A stretch of DNA of 64,000 bases, from positions 248,001 to 312,000 of the forward strand of contig OZ242033.1 of assembly GCA_965205155.1 (NCBI GenBank), given 5' to 3'. Under the pieces are notes generated by a model. The model was not told the origin of the DNA and did no database searches. It saw only the letters and a program-made list of their open reading frames with translations. The position numbers and the translations under genes are program-made. This document shows, in pieces, positions 16,813 through 25,058 of this stretch (positions are counted from its first letter, which is position 1; each line of letters starts with the position of its first letter). The stretch comes from Aldehydirespirator sp965205155 (GTDB lineage Bacteria; Actinomycetota; Acidimicrobiia; Acidimicrobiales; Aldehydirespiratoraceae).

Positions 16813-18207
16813 TCAGATCACGGGCCAGCGAGGGGTGGCGAACTGGGATAGGCCGGTGCGCTCGGCCGCGACCACGGCCGCTTCGCGGCCCCGGGCCATG
16901 ATGGCCCGGGCGTCGAGGTTGACGAACTCGCCGCCCTCCACGATTACGTTGCCGTCGATCACCACGGTGTCGACCGAGTCGCCGCTCACACCGTGGCCGA
17001 GGTTCGACAGCGGGTTGTGAAGCGGCACCCACTCGGGCCGGTCCAGGTCGAACAGCAGGAAGTCGGCCCGCTTGCCCGCTTCCAGTGAGCCGACCTCGTC
17101 GTCCCACAGCACCGAGCGGGCGCCGTCGACGGTGAGATGCTCCAGGATCGTCTCGGCCGGCATGAGCGAGGCGTCCTCGAAGATGTCGCGGTAGACGCGG
17201 AAGTACTGGGCGATGCGCAGGATGTCGGTGGTGTGCGAGCAGGCTCCGATGTCGGTGCCAACCCCCACGGTCATGCCCCGCTCCAGCAGCTTGAGGTGGG
17301 TGGCCCGCTGCAGCCCGCCCCAGCCGAACACCGCGCTGGCGGTGGGGCACATCGACACCTTCACGTCGCGCTGGGCCAGCAGGTCGCACTCGTCGTCGGT
17401 GAGGAAGTGGCAGTGCACCAGCTGCACGTTGGGGCCGAGCACCCCGTTGCGCTCGTAGCGGGCGATGGGCCGCTCGCCGTCGAACACCCGCTGGTGATGC
17501 TCGACCGAGTCGCGGTTGGAGATCATGTGGGACACGATGCCGGTGCCGTGCTCGGCGGCCAGCCCCGCGATCGACCGGCACAGGCGGTCCGACACCATGC
17601 GCTCGGTGCGCAGCGAGAACCAGGGCCGCACCCGGCCGGAGGCCGCACCCGCATGGGACTCCACGAAGGCCAGCCCGTCGGCGATGGCGTCGTCGGTGGT
17701 GGAGTCGAACGTTCCCGGCATGGCCCGGCCCCCGGCCATGTCGGTGAGCGAGCGGGCCAGCACCGCCCGGCAGCCGATCTCATCGGCGGCCCGGACCGAG
17801 TTCTCGGGATTCTGCGAGCCCGGGTCGCACACCGTGGTGGTTCCGTGGCGGACCGACTCGAGCAGGGCGCACATCGCGGCCAGGTAGGCCTCCTCGTCGG
17901 TGACGCCGGCCTCCATGGGGTAGCAGCGGTCGTGGAGGAAGACCTTCAGGGGAACATCGTCGCCGAGGCCCCGCACGAAGAACGGGGCCAGATGCTGGTG
18001 GTTGTCGACGAAACCGGGGGTGATCAGCCGGCCGCGGGCGTCGATGGTGCGGACCGCCTCCCGGTAGCCGGCGGCCTCCACATCGGCAGTGGGACCGACT
18101 GCTTTGATCTCGCCGCCGTCCACGGCCAGCGCGCCGTCGCGCACCATGCGGCGCTCCGGGTCCATGGTGATGAGCCAGTCGGCGTTGCGAACCAGCAGGT
18201 CGATCAT
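16813..18207 (-). CDS. Amidohydrolase of the TrzA/SAH-deaminase type
   Basis: A 464-residue metal-dependent hydrolase. FVDNHQHLAPFFVRGLGDD near residue 60 supplies the two metal histidines, VHCHFLTDDE near 240 a third, and GTDIGACSHTTD near 315 the catalytic aspartate. This pattern matches the chlorohydrolase/S-adenosylhomocysteine-methylthioadenosine deaminase branch, which hydrolyses C-N or C-Cl bonds on ring substrates. ATG at 18207 is chosen because GGAGGG lies eight bases before it; a longer in-frame extension is repeat sequence only. It lies about 100 bases downstream of the epimerase gene with repeat copy 5 in the gap. Substrate unknown. Confidence 0.88.
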   Translation of the reverse strand: MIDLLVRNADWLITMDPERRMVRDGALAVDGGEIKAVGPTADVEAAGYREAVRTIDARGRLITPGFVDNHQHLAPFFVRGLGDDVPLKVFLHDRCYPMEAGVTDEEAYLAAMCALLESVRHGTTTVCDPGSQNPENSVRAADEIGCRAVLARSLTDMAGGRAMPGTFDSTTDDAIADGLAFVESHAGAASGRVRPWFSLRTERMVSDRLCRSIAGLAAEHGTGIVSHMISNRDSVEHHQRVFDGERPIARYERNGVLGPNVQLVHCHFLTDDECDLLAQRDVKVSMCPTASAVFGWGGLQRATHLKLLERGMTVGVGTDIGACSHTTDILRIAQYFRVYRDIFEDASLMPAETILEHLTVDGARSVLWDDEVGSLEAGKRADFLLFDLDRPEWVPLHNPLSNLGHGVSGDSVDTVVIDGNVIVEGGEFVNLDARAIMARGREAAVVAAERTGLSQFATPRWPVI

Positions 18208-18226
18208 CCGGCTCGCCCTCCTGGTT

Positions 18227-18320
18227 TCCCGCTCTTGTTCGCTTCGCTCACGGGCCGCTCGGGCCACGGCTTCACTAAACACCTGGCCTCTCTCGCCCGC
18301 ATCGATCCGCTCAGCCTCCT
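18227..18320 (-). repeat. Interspersed repeat, copy 5
   Basis: Minus-strand copy between the epimerase stop and the amidohydrolase start. Its left end (GAGGCTGAGCGG) provides the TGA stop of the epimerase gene. Core intact at 18227-18266. Read in frame with the amidohydrolase it would encode ARAARERSEQERE, but the ribosome-binding site places the real start after it. Confidence 0.82.
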
Positions 18321-19264
18321 GAGTTCCGGCTTCTGAGCTCGTAGGCGTAGTGGCTCAACCCGGCCTCCATGTCGAACGTGGGCTTCCAGCCCAGTCCGGC
18401 CTCGGTGTGGGACAGGTCGAGCGGGTCGCCGGCCGACACCGCTGGAGGCGCCCCCGGGATCACCTGCACCTTGAGGTCTCCGACGATCCGCCGAGCGGCG
18501 GTCACCAGATCGTCGAAGGAGGTGATGGTGCCGGTGCCGACGTTGAAGATGGGCTTGTCGGGCAGGTCCACGGTGGCGGCCAGGTCGACGGCCCGGCCCA
18601 CGTCGAGGTCGTACACGTACTCGAAGTCCATGGTGTGTTCCTGCTTGACGAAGGCGGTCTGGCCGTCGATACCGGCCTGGAGCAAGGCCTGGATCTTGGA
18701 TCCGAAGGATCCACCCTCGAAGTGCCCGTAGCCGTAGGCGTTGGCCGGCCGCAGGATGGCCAGCTCGAAGCCGAACTCCTTCTGGTAGCTCTCGGCGGCC
18801 AGCTCCTTGATGGCCTTCGAGTTGCCGTAGGCCCGTCCCGGCCCCCGGGGCGCGTCCTCGGTGATGGGCGCACCCCGGGCCCGGCGGCGGTCGTACACCG
18901 CGAAGCTGCTGATGTGGACCAGCCGGCGCACCCGCGCCAGCCGCACCGCCTCCAGGACATTGATAGTGCCGGTGACGTTGACCTCGAGCCCGGTGTAGAG
19001 CGGCCGCGACACGCTGTCGCCGATCAGCCCGGCGGTGTGCACGACCGTCTCCACGTTGTGCTCCCGCATGGCCGTTATCACCGCGGACAGGTCGCGGATG
19101 TCGGCCCTCACGGTGGGGATGTCGGCCGCGATCGGCCCTAGACGCTCTCGCAGGTACTCGTCCCGGGACTGCATGTCCAGGAAGACGACCGGCTCGCCCC
19201 TCTGGAGGGCGCAGCGGGCGAAGGACGTGCCCACCAGTCCGGTTCCGGTCACCAGCGTGGTCAT
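18311..19264 (-). CDS. NAD-dependent epimerase/dehydratase family protein
   Basis: A 317-residue extended SDR protein with the nucleotide loop TGTGLVGTSF at residues 6-15, a VHTAGLIGDS segment near 75, and RPANAYGYGHF near 180. The catalytic region is ISSFAVYDRR with GRAYGNSKAIKE supplying YxxxK near 150-154. Sugar-nucleotide epimerisation is the family default, but its operon (VOC enzyme, monooxygenase, RidA protein) suggests a catabolic dehydrogenase. ATG at 19264 overlaps the RidA stop by four bases. The stop codon is part of repeat copy 5. Confidence 0.88.
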   Translation of the reverse strand: MTTLVTGTGLVGTSFARCALQRGEPVVFLDMQSRDEYLRERLGPIAADIPTVRADIRDLSAVITAMREHNVETVVHTAGLIGDSVSRPLYTGLEVNVTGTINVLEAVRLARVRRLVHISSFAVYDRRRARGAPITEDAPRGPGRAYGNSKAIKELAAESYQKEFGFELAILRPANAYGYGHFEGGSFGSKIQALLQAGIDGQTAFVKQEHTMDFEYVYDLDVGRAVDLAATVDLPDKPIFNVGTGTITSFDDLVTAARRIVGDLKVQVIPGAPPAVSAGDPLDLSHTEAGLGWKPTFDMEAGLSHYAYELRSRNSGG

Positions 19265-19743
19265 GGGCCCGACACCTCGAACTCCCCGCTGACCTCCACC
19301 GGCTGCTGGCGGGGCAGGCTGGCCATGCCCACCGCGGCTCTCGCGTGCCGGCCCCGCTCGGGGCCGAACAGCTCGAAGAACAGATCCGAGGCCCCGTCGA
19401 CCACTTTGGGCATCAGCTCGAAGGTCGGGGTGCAGTTCACCATGCCCAGCAACCGCACCACCCGGTTGACCCTGTCGAGGTCGCCCAGCGCGTCCCGCAG
19501 GGTGGCCAGGATGGACAGCCCGCAGGCCTGGGCCACCTCGTAGCCCTGCTCGACGGACAGCTCGGCGCCGAGCTTGCCCCGGCGCACGATGTCCATGCCG
19601 GGATGGTGCGGACCGTGGCCCGACACGAACATCACGTTGCCGACCAGAACGCAACCCTGGCGGTTCTCGCTGGGGAACCGGCGCGGCTCGGGCAGCGTGA
19701 GCCCCATCGCGGCCAGCCGCGCCTCGATCTCGCCGGCCGGCAT
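19261..19743 (-). CDS. RidA/YjgF-family protein
   Basis: A 160-residue member of the RidA superfamily, which mostly hydrolyses reactive enamine/imine intermediates. Features include LVGNVMFVSGHGPHHPG near 35, the helix VAQACGLSILATLRDALGD near 70, and the C-terminal RHARAAVGMASLPRQQPVEV where the family arginine and glutamate lie. It resembles the longer Atu1372-like group. Start and stop overlap both neighbours by one to four bases, so it is coupled to the FAD monooxygenase, a sensible partner if oxidation yields an imine or unstable product. Confidence 0.88.
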   Translation of the reverse strand: MPAGEIEARLAAMGLTLPEPRRFPSENRQGCVLVGNVMFVSGHGPHHPGMDIVRRGKLGAELSVEQGYEVAQACGLSILATLRDALGDLDRVNRVVRLLGMVNCTPTFELMPKVVDGASDLFFELFGPERGRHARAAVGMASLPRQQPVEVSGEFEVSGP

Positions 19744-20951
19744 CAGCGGATCTCCTCGGCTTCGCGCACGCTGGAGATGAGCGAAGCCCGCAGCAGGAAC
19801 TCCCGGGCCAGGGCAGGATCGTCGGCGGCCCGCCGCAGCTCGTCGCGGTTGCGCCGCCGGGTCTGCGGGTCGGCCTCGGCCATCAGCTTCTTGTTGCGGA
19901 TGGTGATGGCCTGAACATGGGCCACGGCCACGTGTCGACGCTGGCGGACGTACCGGTCGAGCGCCTCGTCGCCGGCGTCGCCCCTCAGCACCGATGACAG
20001 CTTGGCGGCCAGGTTCACCGCGTCGTGGATGCCGCTGTTCATGCCCATGGCGCCGATGGGGCTGTTGACGTGGGCCGCATCGCCGGCCAGCAGCACCCGT
20101 CCTGCCCGGAACGTCTCAGCCACCCGCTGGTGCACGGTGTAGAGCGACTTGGACACCACTTCGTAGGGCTCGCCGATCGGATGGAACCGCTGCAGCCCGG
20201 CCTCGATGACATCGTCATCGAGAAGGGTGTCGGGGGCGGCCTGGACGTCGGCCGGCAGCACCACCCGCCAGAAGTCGGTCCACCTGAACAGGTTGGCCCA
20301 CTCCACCGGGTCGAGGATGTAGTTGCGCAGGCCGTAGGGCTGCAGCGAGTCGAAGTCGAACACCACGCTGAGCGTCATGGTGCGGTCGGGGAAGGCGAAG
20401 CCCTCGAAGTCGATGCCGAGCTGTTTGCGCACCACGCTGTGGGCCCCTTCGCACCCCACGAGATGGGTGCCCCGCAGTTCCTCCCGCTCGCCGTCGGCGG
20501 TCTCGGTGACCGCGGTGACCGAATCGTCCCGCTGGGCGAAGCCGACGAGTTCGGTCCCGACACGGACCTCGATCAGGTCGGTGTCCGAAGCCATCTTCAG
20601 GGCCTCTTCGATCAGCTTCAGGCGGTCGCACTGCAGGGCGTGGGGGAAGCGGGTGTCGCCGGCCAGCACGGCGTGGTCGAACACCGCTATGGGCTCAGGG
20701 TCGCCGCGGTCCCAGTAATGCACCAGGGGAGCCACGAGTCCACGACCTTCCAGGCGGCCGTAGAGGCCGATGTCGTCGAGCATCTCCAGCGTGGCCGCGT
20801 GGATGGTGCCGGCCCGGCGAACCTGATCGAGGAGGTCGACCAGCTTCTCGACCACGGTCACCCGGTGGCCGCGGCGGGCCAGCGACAGCGCCAGCACCAG
20901 CCCCACCGGGCCGGCACCGGCGATCAGAACCCGACTGTCAGCCTTCGTCAC
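19743..20951 (-). CDS. FAD-dependent aromatic-ring-type monooxygenase
   Basis: A 402-residue flavoprotein of the p-hydroxybenzoate-hydroxylase fold. GAGPVGLVLALSLARRGHRV at residues 9-28 binds FAD, the GCEGAHSVVRKQLG motif near 165 and LLAGDAAHVNSPIGAMGMNSG near 290 are the further FAD/NADPH signatures. GTG at 20951 overlaps the end of the VOC gene, and the stop overlaps the RidA start. Expected to hydroxylate an aromatic or heteroaromatic compound; the VOC protein just upstream could then open or rearrange the product. Confidence 0.9.
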   Translation of the reverse strand: MTKADSRVLIAGAGPVGLVLALSLARRGHRVTVVEKLVDLLDQVRRAGTIHAATLEMLDDIGLYGRLEGRGLVAPLVHYWDRGDPEPIAVFDHAVLAGDTRFPHALQCDRLKLIEEALKMASDTDLIEVRVGTELVGFAQRDDSVTAVTETADGEREELRGTHLVGCEGAHSVVRKQLGIDFEGFAFPDRTMTLSVVFDFDSLQPYGLRNYILDPVEWANLFRWTDFWRVVLPADVQAAPDTLLDDDVIEAGLQRFHPIGEPYEVVSKSLYTVHQRVAETFRAGRVLLAGDAAHVNSPIGAMGMNSGIHDAVNLAAKLSSVLRGDAGDEALDRYVRQRRHVAVAHVQAITIRNKKLMAEADPQTRRRNRDELRRAADDPALAREFLLRASLISSVREAEEIR

Positions 20952-21384
20952 CCTCGTCCTCTGAAGGTGCGGTCTCCGGGCAGCGGACGGCACCCACCCA
21001 GCCGGAGGTGGTGAGATCGAACACCAGACCGTCGGGCGAGCGGTACTTGACTTCGTAGTAGCGGTTGGACTCGTCGGGGCGCCGACCCCGCACATGCTCG
21101 GCGCCGGCATCCTCCACCCGGGCGGAAGCCTCCTCCAGGTCGTCCACCCACATACCGAAGTGGTACAGGCCCGAGAAGGGCTCCGACGAGCCCTCTGCAC
21201 CGGTGATGCCGGGAACGTGGTCGTGGCCGAAGTGGAGCAAGGCGACGTTCATCACCCCGTCGGTCATGTACACGCCGCGGCCAGCGTCGCCGGCCTTAGT
21301 CATGCCGAAGGCCTCCTCGAAGAAGGCTTGGGCCTTGGCCACGTCGGGCACGGCAATGGCGATGTGTCGAAGCTGGGCAGCCAC
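20938..21384 (-). CDS. VOC-family (glyoxalase/dioxygenase fold) protein
   Basis: A 148-residue vicinal-oxygen-chelate protein. HIAIAVPDVAKAQAFFEEAF at residues 7-26 and HFGMWVDDLEEA near 75 supply two metal histidines; the usual C-terminal glutamate position reads GLVFDLTTSG with aspartate. First gene of a four-gene coupled operon ahead of the FAD monooxygenase. GTG start with no Shine-Dalgarno sequence; a TACAGT hexamer eight bases upstream lies within a 16-bp palindrome, so leaderless transcription controlled at the promoter is likely. Confidence 0.87.
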   Translation of the reverse strand: MAAQLRHIAIAVPDVAKAQAFFEEAFGMTKAGDAGRGVYMTDGVMNVALLHFGHDHVPGITGAEGSSEPFSGLYHFGMWVDDLEEASARVEDAGAEHVRGRRPDESNRYYEVKYRSPDGLVFDLTTSGWVGAVRCPETAPSEDEGDEG

Positions 21385-21390
21385 GGCGAC

Positions 21391-21406
21391 CGACTGTATA
21401 CAGTCG
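21391..21406. promoter_or_regulatory. Perfect 16-bp palindrome with GTATAC core
   Basis: CGACTGTATACAGTCG is a perfect palindrome ending seven bases before the VOC start codon. It overlaps the putative -10 element, so a bound regulator would block transcription of the VOC-monooxygenase-RidA-epimerase operon. Strongest single site of the GTATAC set. Confidence 0.7.
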
Positions 21407-21532
21407 CTGCGAACGACATCACATCGGACCGCGTGCGCTCAGAAGTGCCTGCGGATGCGGCTGCCCGGTGATCTCTATTGCATCGATCGGCAAGGTTGCA
21501 ACCCAATCGAACATCCAATAACATGAAATGCA

Positions 21533-21943
21533 ATGACAAGGACTAGAGGGCGCATGTGGCTGCCCTTCAAGGACTGGGAGGGACCGGTGGGCACATTCAA
21601 CTGGCCGATCCAGTTCGACAGCATGGATGGTGAGAGGTCCCTGCAGTTGGACGCCCTGGTCGACACCGGCAGCAGCTTCACATCCGCGCCGGCCAGCCTG
21701 CTCGGCCGTCTGGGTGTCGCGCCCAAGATGAAGGTCGAGATGGAACTGGCCGACGGACGGACCGCCATCTACGACATGGGCGAGGCCCGGGCCACGGTGA
21801 GCGGGCACAGTGCCACGACCTGGGTGGTCTTCGGCGACGAGGACGCCCGCCCCCTGCTTGGGGCTCACACGCTCCAAGCGCTCTTGTTGACCGTGGATCC
21901 CTGGAAGCACGAAGTGGTGCCCTCGCCCTACTTCCTGAGGTAG
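21533..21943 (+). CDS. Retropepsin-like aspartyl protease domain protein
   Basis: A 136-residue protein whose LDALVDTGSSFTSAPASLL segment near residue 40 has the DTGS active-site motif of clan AA aspartic proteases, followed by LADGRTAIYDMGEA and LLGAHTLQALLLTVD, the hydrophobic-hydrophobic-Gly motif of the fold. Such single-domain bacterial proteins are presumed to act as homodimers. ATG at 21533 is eight bases after TAACAT and may be leaderless; an ATG at 21554 with AGAGGG three bases before it is the alternative. No signal peptide. Biological role unknown. Confidence 0.78.
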   Translation: MTRTRGRMWLPFKDWEGPVGTFNWPIQFDSMDGERSLQLDALVDTGSSFTSAPASLLGRLGVAPKMKVEMELADGRTAIYDMGEARATVSGHSATTWVVFGDEDARPLLGAHTLQALLLTVDPWKHEVVPSPYFLR

Positions 21944-22007
21944 ACGGGACCAGACCGCCGCTGCCGCCGATTCGCGGCTTGTTCCGCGAGGCGCGACACT
22001 AGGCGTC

Positions 22008-23546
22008 TTGCTCACCCGCGACGTCGCCCCCAGCAGATCCCAGGCCGCAGTGGCCGCCGGGCATACGGGCGCAACAGAGGCGGCCGTTCGTCTGCTTCGG
22101 GCCGGGGGGTCGGCGGTGGACGCCGCCATCGGGGCCGACGCGGTCATGGGGGTGGTGGAGCCCACCGGCACCGGCGTAGGCGGCGATCTGATGGCGGTGG
22201 TCGCCACGGGCGAGGGCATCGCAGTGCTCAACGGCAGCGGCCGGTCGGGGCGGCGCACCGACCCGGAGTCGGTGCCCGACAACGGCCACGGCTTCGTGCC
22301 CTCGGTCGGAGGCCGCGCGGTGACCGTCCCGGGGGCGGTGGCCGCGTGGGGGGACCTGCACCGCCGGTTCGGCCGTATGCCTTGGCCGGCGCTGTTCGAG
22401 CCTGCCATTGCGGCCGCCGCTGAAGGCGCCGCCGTCGGCGCTACCGGCAGCCAACTGTGGACCGGTGCCCGGAACCGGCTCGACGCGGCCGGCGAGCGGC
22501 TCTACTTCCCGGACGGCGTCGGCCCCGCGCCCGGTGCTCGCTGGCGCAACCCGGCCCTCGCTGCGGCGCTGCGGGCGATCGCGGCCCAAGGATCCGACGT
22601 GTTGTATGAGGGCCCGCTGGCCCAGGCAATCACCAAGGCAGCTGCGAAGGCAGGAGGGTCGCTCGGCGTCGACGACCTGGCGGACCACCGCAGCGAATGG
22701 GTGGAGCCGCTGCGGGCGACCCTGGGCAACCGGGAGCTGATCACGGTGCCCCCACCGTGCCAGGGGACGGTGGCCGCCCTGGCCGCCCAGTCGGTCCACG
22801 ACCGGGGCCTGCTCGGCGCCACCGACGGCGACGCAGGGGGCGAGGCCGCCGCGGCCATGGTCGAGGCGCTCGACCGAGCCTTCGCGGTGGCCCTCGACTG
22901 CCTGGCCGACCCCGACGCCGCCGACGTTCCCCACTACGACGAGATGCGAGCCCGGATGGCTGTCGCGCCCCGGCACGGACCGATGCCGCTCGGGCCCGGG
23001 ACGGTGTTCACCGTGGTCTTCACCGCGGACCAGGCGGTGGTGCTGACCTCCAGCGTGTGCGACCGGTTCGGCTCGGGGGTGACCGTGCCCGAGGGCGGGT
23101 TCGTGCTGCAGAGCCGGGGCCGGGGCTTCTCCACCGACCTGCGCCACCCGAACGCAGTGGCGCCGGCCAAGCGGCCCTATCACACCATCGTTCCCACGCT
23201 GGTGCTGGAGAACGGCCGTCCCGTGCTCGGCATGGGCGTCGTGGGTGGGATCATGCAGCCCCAGGGACAGCTGCAGATCCTGCACCGGGTGCTCGGCGGA
23301 GCGGGTCTCCCCTCGGCCGTGAACGCCGCCCGGTTCCGCCTGATCGGTGAAGGACGAGTCACCACAGAAGCCAGCCTCGAGCCGCAATGGCGAGCCGCCA
23401 TCGGCGCGGCCGGCTACAAGCTGGTGGACACAGCCGACGTGATCGGAGGCTTCGGCGGCGCTCAAGCCGTCCTGCGAGCTGGAGACACCCTCACCGCAGC
23501 CAGCGACCCCCGCCGAGACGGCACCTCGATGGTGACCGTGCTGTGA
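22008..23546 (+). CDS. Gamma-glutamyltransferase family protein
   Basis: A 512-residue Ntn-hydrolase. The N-terminal AAVAAGHTGATEAAVRLLRA and GGSAVDAAIGADAVMGVVEP are typical of the family, as is GTGVGGDLMAV. The catalytic threonine that becomes the new N-terminus after self-cleavage is most likely in GPGTVFTVVF near residue 332, followed by DRFGSGVTVPEGGFVLQ and a C-terminal GMGVVGGIMQPQGQLQI. There is no obvious export signal, unlike periplasmic homologues. TTG start. May act on gamma-glutamyl compounds or as an acylase. Confidence 0.85.
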   Translation: MLTRDVAPSRSQAAVAAGHTGATEAAVRLLRAGGSAVDAAIGADAVMGVVEPTGTGVGGDLMAVVATGEGIAVLNGSGRSGRRTDPESVPDNGHGFVPSVGGRAVTVPGAVAAWGDLHRRFGRMPWPALFEPAIAAAAEGAAVGATGSQLWTGARNRLDAAGERLYFPDGVGPAPGARWRNPALAAALRAIAAQGSDVLYEGPLAQAITKAAAKAGGSLGVDDLADHRSEWVEPLRATLGNRELITVPPPCQGTVAALAAQSVHDRGLLGATDGDAGGEAAAAMVEALDRAFAVALDCLADPDAADVPHYDEMRARMAVAPRHGPMPLGPGTVFTVVFTADQAVVLTSSVCDRFGSGVTVPEGGFVLQSRGRGFSTDLRHPNAVAPAKRPYHTIVPTLVLENGRPVLGMGVVGGIMQPQGQLQILHRVLGGAGLPSAVNAARFRLIGEGRVTTEASLEPQWRAAIGAAGYKLVDTADVIGGFGGAQAVLRAGDTLTAASDPRRDGTSMVTVL

Positions 23547-23548
23547 TG

Positions 23549-23851
23549 TCAGCAGTCGGCCATCGCGGCCAGGGCAGCGCAGATCTCTGAGCGGCGATGC
23601 GATATCGACCCGACACGCTCAGTCAGATTCGCCTTGAGAACGACTCGCAGGTTGTCGAAGGAGGCGGCGCACGGATGGGCCAGACCGTCATCGACATCCA
23701 GCGACACCTCGCTGGCAATCCCCCGGACCGTTCTGGTTATCGGAGCCACCACGACCCGGTTCAGCACCGGGACCGCCTCGTTGCGGGTGACCACCAGCAC
23801 CGGGCGGCGCCCCGCTTCGCTCTCCGCCCACCAGATGTCGCCCTGGACCAT
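23549..23851 (-). CDS. MazF/PemK-type toxin
   Basis: A 100-residue endoribonuclease-type toxin beginning VQGDIWWAESEAGRRPVLVV, where the conserved GDIWW and RPVLVV strands form the MazF core; PITRTVRG and a C-terminal ...NLRVVLKANLTERVGSI segment follow. It would cut mRNA when the antitoxin is lost. ATG at 23851 starts immediately after the antitoxin stop (23854), the usual antitoxin-first order. In-frame GTG/ATG codons up to 23869 would overlap the antitoxin. Confidence 0.88.
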   Translation of the reverse strand: MVQGDIWWAESEAGRRPVLVVTRNEAVPVLNRVVVAPITRTVRGIASEVSLDVDDGLAHPCAASFDNLRVVLKANLTERVGSISHRRSEICAALAAMADC

Positions 23852-23853
23852 TG

Positions 23854-24111
23854 TCACCACTGCTCCCACGGCTCCTCAGCGATCATGGACCGGGTGCTCT
23901 CATCGGCCCATCGCAGCTCTTCGGCCGTCTCGGGAATGCGGCGGTAGGCGTCCGCGATGGCCTCCCCGATGAGCCGGCGCCGGCGCTGCTCGATCATCGC
24001 CTCCAGAGCGAGCCTCACCGCATCCGAGCGCGACTCCGCCTCGCCGTTGTCGACAATCTCATCCAACTGGGCGACGAGGTCATCGTCCACTCTCGTAACT
24101 AGCTGCGCCAT
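23854..24111 (-). CDS. Ribbon-helix-helix antitoxin partner of MazF
   Basis: An 85-residue protein with a short beta strand (QLVTRVDDDLVAQL) then a helical ESRSDAVRLALEAMIEQRRR segment, the ribbon-helix-helix DNA-binding fold that represses its own promoter. The acidic, tryptophan-containing C-terminus (WADESTRS...EEPWEQW) would cover the toxin. ATG at 24111 is preceded six bases upstream by TATGCT without a ribosome-binding site, so the message is probably leaderless. Confidence 0.87.
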   Translation of the reverse strand: MAQLVTRVDDDLVAQLDEIVDNGEAESRSDAVRLALEAMIEQRRRRLIGEAIADAYRRIPETAEELRWADESTRSMIAEEPWEQW

Positions 24112-24117
24112 GCCTTA

Positions 24118-24149
24118 AGCATAGCAAAACGCATTGCAGTATAGAATAC
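24118..24149 (-). promoter_or_regulatory. Leaderless promoter and candidate autoregulatory site of the toxin-antitoxin operon
   Basis: TATGCT at 24118-24123 (minus strand) is placed as a -10 element six bases before the antitoxin ATG. GTAT-AGA-ATAC at 24139-24149, about 17 bases further upstream, is a small inverted repeat well placed for repression by the ribbon-helix-helix antitoxin. The stretch is AT-rich relative to its surroundings. Confidence 0.5.
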
Positions 24150-24150
24150 G

Positions 24151-24846
24151 CTACCTCGGCAGGCTGTTCAGCCAGTCGATGACGTGGTCCAGGGGGGCCA
24201 CGTCGGCGTACTTCATGTGCAGGTCGAGCAGGTTGACCTTGTGGGAGATCTGGCTGCGGTCGGCCACGCACTCGAAGGGGATGACCACGTCGAAGTTGTA
24301 CTGGAAGGCGTCCACCGCGGTGGCCCGCACGCAGCCGCTGGTGGTCAGGCCGGTGACCACCACCGTGTCGACCTTGTCGTAGACCAGCAGGGCGGCCAGC
24401 TCGGTGCCGAAGAAGCCGCTGGGCTTGTGGCTCTTGCAGATCACCAACTCGTCGGGCTTGGGGGCCAGCTCGTCCACGATCACATCGCCGGGGGGCAGGT
24501 CCGGGTCGGGCGGGCGGCGGCCCACCGTCTTCCAGCGTCCCTTCTGGCCCGGGAAGGGAACGTGGCCCGGGTCGGCGTACAGCTTGGTGAAGTACACCGG
24601 ACGGCCGAGTCGGCGCATCTCGTCCAGCAGCCGGGCATTGGCGTCCACTGCGGGCCATGCCGTCTCGGGGCAGCCGGTGGGCCAGCGGCCGTCCACGAAG
24701 GCCAGCGTCATGTCGACCACGACCAGCGCCGGCGAGGTGCCCGCGCTGATGGCCCGGAACTCGTCGCCGCTGAAGGTGTCCCCGTATCCGGCCGCGAGGT
24801 AGCGGGCCGTGTCGTCGGGGGGTATGGCATCGTGCCAGGGGTACAT
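24151..24846 (-). CDS. Isochorismatase-like cysteine hydrolase
   Basis: A 231-residue hydrolase with the triad of the family: aspartate in ALVVVDMTLAFVD near residue 45, lysine in VICKSHKPSGF near 134 and cysteine in GLTTSGCVRATAVDA near 167. It is close to N-carbamoylsarcosine amidase-type enzymes that hydrolyse N-carbamoyl or amide bonds. ATG at 24846 is chosen because upstream in-frame sequence consists of two interspersed-repeat cores. Together with the RidA protein and amidohydrolase elsewhere in the window it would fit degradation of a nitrogen heterocycle. Confidence 0.85.
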   Translation of the reverse strand: MYPWHDAIPPDDTARYLAAGYGDTFSGDEFRAISAGTSPALVVVDMTLAFVDGRWPTGCPETAWPAVDANARLLDEMRRLGRPVYFTKLYADPGHVPFPGQKGRWKTVGRRPPDPDLPPGDVIVDELAPKPDELVICKSHKPSGFFGTELAALLVYDKVDTVVVTGLTTSGCVRATAVDAFQYNFDVVIPFECVADRSQISHKVNLLDLHMKYADVAPLDHVIDWLNSLPR

Positions 24847-24889
24847 CAGAGGATCACCCTCTGGCTCGTCCCGCCAGCAACCCTGTGAT

Positions 24890-24976
24890 GCCCGCTCTTG
24901 CTCGCTTCGCTCACGGGCCGCTCGGGCCCCCGTTTCCCGCTCTTGCTCGCTTCGCTCACGGGCCGCTCGGGCCCCA
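24890..24976 (-). repeat. Interspersed repeat, copy 6 (two tandem cores)
   Basis: Two nearly identical cores at 24890-24929 and 24935-24976, both with the variant GAAGCGAGCAAGAGCGGG. They lie between the terminator of the solute-binding-protein gene and the isochorismatase-like gene and have the same orientation as both. The left-end GAGGCCGAGC part is missing here. Confidence 0.85.
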
Positions 24977-24986
24977 GGGAAGCCCA

Positions 24987-25027
24987 CGAGGGAGCACGAC
25001 CGGTCCTCATCAGGTCGTGCTCCCTCG
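24987..25027 (-). terminator. Strong hairpin after the solute-binding-protein gene
   Basis: A perfect 15-bp stem (CGAGGGAGCACGACC paired with GGTCGTGCTCCCTCG) with an 11-base loop, 32 bases beyond the stop of the minus-strand gene at 25059. No U tract follows, as is common in GC-rich actinobacteria. Confidence 0.75.
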
Positions 25028-25058
25028 CAGGTGGAGGGGAACGGTTAGGCCTCGACGA

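Noticed and set aside
16813..18282. An N-terminal extension of the amidohydrolase through the repeat (ARAARERSEQERE)
   Set aside because: A good GGAGGG ribosome-binding site eight bases before the ATG at 18207 and family alignment place the start after the repeat.
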